Of a DNA stretch of 64,000 nucleotides, positions 57,991 through 64,000 are shown in pieces (the first letter of the stretch is position 1; each line of letters begins with the position of its first letter). A model generated the notes under the pieces. The model ran no database searches, was not told where the DNA came from, and saw only the letters and a program-made list of their open reading frames with translations. The stretch is from Areca catechu (taxonomy: Eukaryota; Streptophyta; Magnoliopsida; Arecales; Arecaceae): NCBI GenBank assembly GCA_021397845.1, contig CM038047.1, positions 130,616,112 to 130,680,111 on the forward strand, given 5' to 3'. Position numbers and translations under genes: made by a program.

Positions 57991-59789
57991 TCTTATTGGT
58001 TGCAAGGCATACCTGCAATAAAGATCAAGTGGAGACTTTAGGTACCCAAGCCATCTAGGGTCCTTTTTGGTTAGTGGCATTGGTTCCTTTTGGAACCCAA
58101 ACTTTCTTTGTGTTATTTAATTTTCTTTTGTTGCACATATAAGATTTATGTCCTTTGATACCACAAGTATAGCAAGTAATGGATGAAGATGCAGGCACAA
58201 AGAAATTTTTAAACAGTTTTTGTTTTTTATGAGTTCTGAATCCTAAACCTGCTTTGTCAAATACTGCTCTTTGGTTATTTAAGAGTAAATTTAATTTTTC
58301 AGAACTGTAAGTAAATTTTTCTACAAAAGGTTTTAGTTTTTCAATTTCTAAAATTTAATTTTTCAGAACTGTAAGTAAATTTTTCTATAAAAGGTTTTAG
58401 TTTTTCAATTTCTTCTTTATATCTTTTGTTTTCATTTAAAATTTCTTTGCTTTGTTTCGACAAATCTTTATTTGAAAGCAAGTCACTTTTGTTTTTAAAG
58501 ATATCCTTTTCTTTTTCAAGTGCCATAATCTTATCATTCAATTTTTTATTTTGTATAAGGAGGCATTTATTTTCATTTGAAAGGTTGTTATTTGTTTTGG
58601 CTAGATCTAAATTTTGCTTCTTTAAATCTTTATGTTTTGATTTTAACTTTTAAAATTCTATGACTAGTTCTTCAAAAACTTCATGAAGCTCATCAAACGT
58701 AAATTCATTTTCGGTTTCGGAACATACCTCATCATGATCGGCCATCAGACAGAAGTTTGCTACCTCCTGCTGTTCTTCCTCAGAACTGGAGTCTTCACTT
58801 TCACTCCAGGTTGCCATCATGGCTTTCTTTCTCAGTTTTCTTCTGCTTTTCTTTAACAAGGTACAGTCTACCTTGAAATGCCTGGGTTTTTTGCACTCAA
58901 AACACGTAGGCTACTCTTTCTCCTTTTCTTTATCCTTTTCTTTACTTGGCTCACCTTTCAGAGGTTTCTTTTTGTAGTTGAACTTTTTCTTCCTCATGAA
59001 CCTTATGAATTTCCTTGCTAACAGAGCCGTCTCATCTTCTTCATCATCTTCTTCAGAGTCTTCGCTTGAGTCCTCTCTAGTAGTAGATTTGAATGCGATT
59101 GCCTTCTTCTTTTTGTCGACCTCTCCATTCTTTTGTTTGAGGGAGAGCTCATAAGTCATTAAAGAGCCCAGCAGTTGTTCCAGTAGGACAGTGTTGACAT
59201 CCTTAGCTTCTTCAATAGCAGTGACCTTTGCATCCCATGAAGCTGGTAGAGATCTGAGAAGTTTATTCACAAGTTCACCATTAGAAATTATTTTTCCTAG
59301 GCTTCTCATGCCATTCACAATGTTTGTGAACCTAGTATACATCTCACTGATAGATTCAGTAGGTTCCATTTTAAACATTTCATATGTGTGAATTAGCATG
59401 TTGACCTTGGTGGTTTTCACTTGGTGTGTACCCTTATGGGTAACCTCAAGTGTATCCCAAATCTCCTTGGCGAAGAGACAATTTGATATTCTGTTAAATT
59501 CACTTGGATCAAGAGAACAAAATAAAAGGTTCATTGCCTTAGCATTAAGCTCGATTTGCTTAATGTCATTCTCATCCCAATCATCTTTCATTTTTGGAGT
59601 GAGAATGCCATTAATCATTATTATAAGCTAATGAGGACCTTTTACAATTGTCCTCCACAAATTATAATCAAGAGCATGAATAAATATGTGCATGCGTGTC
59701 TTCCAGTATGTGTAATTTGTGCCATTAAAAAGTGGGGGTCGATTTGAAGCTTGACCTTCAACAATACCCATTCCTATTGGGGCTGCCAT
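57991..59789 (-). pseudogene. gag: gag of Copia-A, interrupted
   Basis: Starts MAAPIGMGIVEGQASNRPP at 59789. After one stop in KGPH (near 59635) it stays open from 59618 to 58911 with DPSEFNRISNCLFAKEIWDTL, MYTRFTNIVNGMRSLGK and LLRSLPASWDAKVTAIEEAK landmarks of the UBN2/copia gag domain, then an acidic EDSEEDDEEDE run and a lysine-rich linker. A stop precedes an intact zinc knuckle, CFECKKPRHFKVDC. A long coiled-coil region with a 64-bp tandem duplication (58287-58414) follows, and a second knuckle-like region near 58150. Confidence 0.88.
58287..58414. repeat. 64-bp tandem duplication in Copia-A gag
   Basis: The unit 58287-58350 is repeated at 58351-58414 with a single visible difference. 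Not a multiple of three, so it breaks the coiled-coil frame. Confidence 0.88.
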
Positions 59790-59832
59790 GATCTTTTACT
59801 CAAGATCCTTGGACCTACAAGAGAGTACCGGT

Positions 59833-59844
59833 GCTCTGATACCA
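59833..59844 (-). promoter_or_regulatory. Primer binding site of Copia-A
   Basis: TGGTATCAGAGC on the element strand, two bases inside the 5' LTR at 59847; matches initiator-Met tRNA. Confidence 0.93.
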
Positions 59845-59846
59845 CT

Positions 59847-61275
59847 TGTTGCCCAGAAATGGAGCCCAAGTAGGGGGGGTGAATTGGGTATTTTAAAAAT
59901 TTAAGACAATAATATGAGGGATTAGTGGTGCTTGTGAACAATGATAAATTTAATGCAAGATGTTAGCAAAAATTAAAGAGCAAGAGAAGAAAAGAGTAAT
60001 CACACACAAATACAAGGTTTATAGTGGTTCGGTGCAAACCTAGCACCTACATCCACTCCCCAAGCCACCCTTGGGAATTTCACTATAATCCAAACTAGAT
60101 TACAGTCGACTTGTTTTTTACAAGGCTTATAATTCAAAACCTAAGTTGGTTTTGTCACGTAGGCTTACCAACAAACCTTAACACTTGTTTTGTCTTCAGG
60201 CTCACAAGTTAACCCTAGTTGGTTTTATCCCTTTGGCTCACCAACAAACCACAATAAACTTCTTTCAAGACACCCTTGAAAGCAAGGTCAAATCACAATA
60301 AAAACAGATATACAATTTAAAACTACAACAAACTCTCTTCAAGAGTAGATTGGAATCTTTGAAGCTCAAGTGGATGCTTTGTCTTCACTCTTCCTTGGAA
60401 TCTCCTTCAAAGTGCCTCTTTTGGAATGAAATAAGGATGAGTTAGTAGGCTTTTCAAGGAATCAAACTATAAGAGGCTTTTGATGTAAAGTATTTGGGAG
60501 AATATTGGTTTTTTAGCTTTTGAGTAGACTTGAATGCACTTCAATACACTTCTCTTCACTTCTCTTTTTTTAAAATGAGGTTGGTGGAGGTTAAATACAC
60601 CAAGAACCTTCCAAAAAATGGTTTGTGACCGTTGGTACCTCGGAAATAGCCGTTTGGAGCTTGAAAAGTAAGTTTTGCAAGCCAGAAAAATAGATCCGTT
60701 AAAGCTGTCAGGCTGCAAGTGTCGATACTTGGCTGTCAGGTGTCGACACTTGATCTCTGGGTGTCGACACTTGAACATTCAAGTGTCGCCACTTGATGCA
60801 CAGGTGTCGACACTTGAAACAAAAATCCTCAATATAACAAAGTTCTATATTTTCAAAATTCTCAAGCCTTGAGTCGACACTTGGAACCTAAGTGTCGACA
60901 CTTGAATATAGGTGTCGACACTTGGCATGCCAAGGATTTTTGTCTATGCCAAATGCTGAAGTGTCGACACTTGACTGTCCAGGTGTCGACACTTGAGACT
61001 GAAAAATCTCATATTCAAGTGTAAATGCCTCGAAAACATAAATAAAATTCTTGAATACATAAACACATAATATTTAAATATTTAGATGCCCTTTTTCAAT
61101 GAAGAGGATGCCCGAATTTGTGAGAATTGCTCTGTGCCATTACATGCCATACACCATAAGTTTTTGAGATTTTGAGGTGCTTTCTTCCTGAAAACTCACA
61201 ACTTGAAATCCTCATTAGAGTACAATATGCACTCAATGTTTTGTTATTCATCAAAATCACTAGGTGGAGCCAACA
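59847..61275 (-). repeat. 5' LTR of Copia-A, also 3' LTR of Copia-B
   Basis: Starts TGTTGCCCAG, ends GGAGCCAACA, nearly identical to 50156-51599 apart from scattered substitutions and a missing GTCAAC box near 60900. On its left it has a primer binding site, on its right a polypurine tract, so it serves two internal regions. Boxes at about 60719-60990; stem-loop array at about 60027-60255. Confidence 0.93.
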
Positions 61276-61980
61276 ATCTCCCCCTTTTTGATGATAACAA
61301 AACCTTGAGTAAAAAGGCAATATATTTCAAACTTTAACCATTATAATTTATGAATATGAATTTAAGTTCATAAGAGAGGCAAAAACTTCATAGTTAGGAA
61401 GAATCAATCTCCCCCTTAATTAGATACTTCTTATTAAGGTAAACTTCAAAGATTCTTACAACTTTTTCTCAACACAATAAATACAATTTCTAAATAAATT
61501 TATGAATTAACACTTTATGACTTAACACCTTTTTCTCAACAAATTTATACATCAATAAAATCAATACACTTTACAGATTTATACATCAATAAAGTCAATA
61601 CACTTTCTCCCCCTTTTTGTCAATCATTAGAAAGAGAAATTTTTCCTCCCCCTCACAATGAACATGGAGGCAAAAAGATAGTAGAGAATCAAATAACAGA
61701 GATATCAGAGCCAAAATTATGCTGATATCAGAGCCAAAATTATCAAAGAGTATCAGAGCTAAAATATACCAAGATAAAAGAGTATCAGAGCCAAAAAATA
61801 GTACATTGATTCATTGAAGCACAAATAAAGAGTACTGAACAGAAATATATATAAGATAAATTTCCAATAAGATAAGTTTCCAGTACAAAATTTGCTGAGT
61901 CATCAGCAAGAGCTGAAACATACAGATATCATATAAGTATCAAACATACAACATAAGAGTTATAACAAACATCTGTGAGG

Positions 61981-63568
61981 CTAATCCTCATCAGATGGAA
62001 CATCAAGACTGAAAGGAGCGCTGATCCTAGATCTAGTGGCTAATGCCCTAGGAGGTGCTAAAGCTCGACGACTCCTAGTGCGGCTGGAAGGACCAAAGGC
62101 GGGTACAACCCTAGATGATCTAGTGGAAGGAGGTGAAGAAGATCAGCTGGTGTAACAAGGTCCGGTGTGGAATCAACCAAGGCAGTAGTAGGAGCTGGTG
62201 TAGTGGGAGGATCTCGACTGACCATCTCATAAGCATCGGCACCGCCAACACTGTCACTGTCACTACCCATAACCTCTGTAGCTCAGTCTCCAACCTGATC
62301 ACCACCCTCAACAGAATCAACATGATCGCTCTGGTGATCACCGCCATCATCATCATCATCGTCATCATCATCATCATCAGATCGTGCAACTGCAGGGGCT
62401 GCAGGAGGTATAAGTGATCTCAACAGACCCTCAATGCGAGAGAATCCCTCCTCCATGGATCTACGAATCTCAGCATACTCTGAGGTAGTATGTGCTCGTA
62501 GAAGAACGACCTCGCTACATAGCTGAGTTATCTCATCTCTGATCTCTATGAACTGCTCTCTGGCATGCTCCTCAAAAGATAGTCCTGTAGATGGTGGTGG
62601 AGGAGCTGAAGTGTTAGGAGATAAGTGCTCTGTCTGTGTCAACGGGATATCTACTGGAGGAAAAACTGCTGGCTTAGATGGTCCAGCCTCTGCCTCTCGA
62701 ATCTCGTCCTCCTCATCTGGCTCATGGCCAGACTCTCTATGAACCCATCGACCTCCAACCAACCTGTATCCCATGCGGTGCAATGACCTCTCTTTGTACA
62801 CATCGGTGTGTAGTATCTCCTTGGGGATCTCCCCCTCCAATGATACTCCACACGCTCTGAAATGTCTGGTCAGTAACATGCCATATGGTAGACAGTGTCG
62901 GCGCTGTGTCGCAGCGTCATGCATCTGAGTGAACATCAGGGATGGTAGATCAATCTACCTCCTCTCAATCAGGCTCGTCATCACCATCAACTCCCTCTCG
63001 GTGATGAAGTCAAATCTCCCAGTCTTCGGTAGCATAATCCGTGCAGTGATGTGGTGCAGCAGACGCATCTCCAATGATAACTGGTTCGCAGTACCTACGA
63101 ATATACCGTGAACGTCCTCTCTCTCAAGTATGCACCTGAATGCATCCTCTCTATCATCTACTGAGAAGGCATAGACTCCCCTCCGGGGGATCTCCCAAAC
63201 TCTGCTTAGCAGCTCATCTAAAAATGAAATCTGAATACCCCTGACTGAGGTAGTACACAGTAGACGTCGACAGTCCAGTGCACCATAAAACTCTCTCACT
63301 AGGTGAGGATAGTACCTCTCCTGCATGGTGCAGAATGGTACTAATCTAGCATCAGTGAGTACCTGTCTAATACCAAAATGGTGCCTGTCGAAGCATGGCA
63401 AATCGACTCTCCTCCCTGAGGTTACAAACTTCCCTGCCATCCTCTATGCAGGGGGGAGCTCGCTGTGGCTGTACTGCTCGGCTGTGCTGTATCAAATGTG
63501 GCCTTCGACCTCCTCTCAACACCACGACTGGGCCTCTCCCTAACTGCAAGTTTCTTCCTGGGACCCAT
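61981..63568 (-). pseudogene. ORF3 of Copia-B (plant transposon-protein-like)
   Basis: Starts MGPRKKLAVRERPSRGVERR at 63568 and ends DVPSDED then stop at 61981. Same domain order as 52293-53879: basic start, globular domain with HHFGIRQVL, HLVREFYGALDCRR, SRVWEIPRRGVYAF, MRLLHHITARIMLPKTGRF, SLHRMGYRLVGGRWVHR, acidic linker, coiled coil REQFIEIRDEITQLCSEVVL and a run of about 11 Asp residues. The C-terminal half is open for 217 codons (62936-62283), longer than in Copia-A. It shares the frame change before MAGKFV (63440) with Copia-A, and has its own one-base loss near 62136. Acceptor-like CCCTGGTCAG precedes the start as in Copia-A. Confidence 0.7.
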
Positions 63569-64000
63569 TACAACAAGCTGACCAGGGAAGAAAGAACATA
63601 GGTTTAGAACTAAGGGATTGGCTACAGGTTGAGATAATGAGAGTTTCATTTCTTGAAAAATATTTAGATAGGTTTTGAAAACCAGAAATTAAACCAACAA
63701 CGTTTGAAAAAATTGTAAATCAGTTTAAAGTGGAATTTTTACAATTTATACTTTGATTAAATGACAAAATTCTGAACAATATTTATAGAAAATATTTTTG
63801 TTCATTAGAACACATTTGAATCTTTGGAAAAATAATTTTTGTAAGGTCTAAAAATCAAAAACCATGGGATTTGGGTCTAAACACTTAGGGTTTTAGCCAA
63901 TAGGTGAAAATGTCGTAAATAAATCACAAGAAACCTTTCTAAATTAACAATAAATGGATTTGGCATATTTAATTGAGATGAAAACCCAAATTATTTCGGT
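63569..64000 (-). other. Spacer upstream of Copia-B ORF3
   Basis: AT-rich, without a reading frame apart from a short in-frame upstream extension (63649). It repeats the Copia-A spacer at 53880-54320. The expected GTCGAC boxes would lie beyond the window end. Confidence 0.6.

Larger units (their letters stand above)
50156..61275 (-). mobile_element. Copia-A, SIRE-like element with shared right LTR
   Basis: Minus-strand copia element with LTRs 50156-51599 and 59847-61275, primer binding site, gag, pol, a spacer with U3-type boxes, ORF3, a 3' untranslated region and a polypurine tract. The coding regions are the best preserved in the window: pol has one open stretch of 332 codons covering reverse transcriptase and RNase H. 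The right LTR is followed not by a target duplication but by another polypurine tract and ORF3, so the LTR is shared with Copia-B. Confidence 0.92.
61276..64000 (-). mobile_element. Copia-B, second internal region sharing the LTR (continues past window)
   Basis: Begins with the polypurine tract AAAAAGGGGGAGAT (61276-61289), then a 3' untranslated region with four TATCAGAGC(C/T) repeats (61703-61712, 61726-61735, 61751-61760, 61783-61792), then ORF3 and its upstream spacer up to the window end. The order and sequence repeat 51600-54330 of Copia-A almost exactly. Confidence 0.9.

Overview
The window is a block of nested LTR retrotransposons from a plant nuclear genome. I see no host gene, tRNA or rRNA gene, CRISPR array or bacterial operon. 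Nearly all of it comes from Ty1/copia elements of the SIRE/Maximus type, a second copia family with 2.4-kb LTRs (Tork/Angela-like, tentative), and Ty3/gypsy remnants. The primer binding sites match plant initiator-methionine tRNA and the domain orders are those of plant copia and gypsy elements. LTRs with many palindromic GTCGAC boxes and the generally AT-rich background suggest a large monocot-like genome, perhaps a palm. That species guess is weak because no diagnostic gene is present.

Layout: 1-457 unassigned flank. 458-11572 Copia-1, complete but decayed, minus strand, both LTRs, gag, pol and a third ORF (ORF3). 11573-11978 a gap with a gypsy-like purine tract. 11979-21721 Copia-2, minus strand, truncated at its 5' end, its ORF3 split by a solo LTR (14521-16034, perfect target duplication gtggt). 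21722 to about 29955 Gypsy-1, minus strand, internally deleted, its gag split by a coding-free mini-element (23291-26266, perfect target duplication cttta). 30083-31584 a solo copia LTR. 31585-33730 Gypsy-2 gag and protease. 33731-48891 element H on the plus strand, whose 5' LTR is split by its relative G (35342-45381, minus strand, perfect target duplication aaagg). 48892-50155 a truncated copia LTR. 50156-61275 Copia-A (minus), followed directly by a second internal region, Copia-B (61276-64000), that shares the LTR at 59847-61275, so the order is LTR-internal-LTR-internal.

Every reading frame examined carries stops or frameshifts or lies in a decayed element, so I annotate the coding regions as pseudogenes. 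The best preserved are the pol of Copia-A and the ORF3 of Copia-A and Copia-B.

The most interesting signals are not genes. (1) The transcribed part of each SIRE-like LTR holds an array of short stem-loops whose two arms change together between units and between families, which suggests selection on RNA structure. (2) The U3 part holds GTCGAC palindromes spaced 21-22 bp apart. (3) The same family-specific box recurs inside the element just upstream of ORF3, in Copia-1 next to a TATA box, as if ORF3 had its own promoter. (4) The 3' untranslated region holds several copies of a 10-base sequence complementary to the primer binding site. (5) The G/H family has four regularly spaced palindromes in its 5' leader. 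These rest on reading the sequence by eye and need the computations named in the findings.
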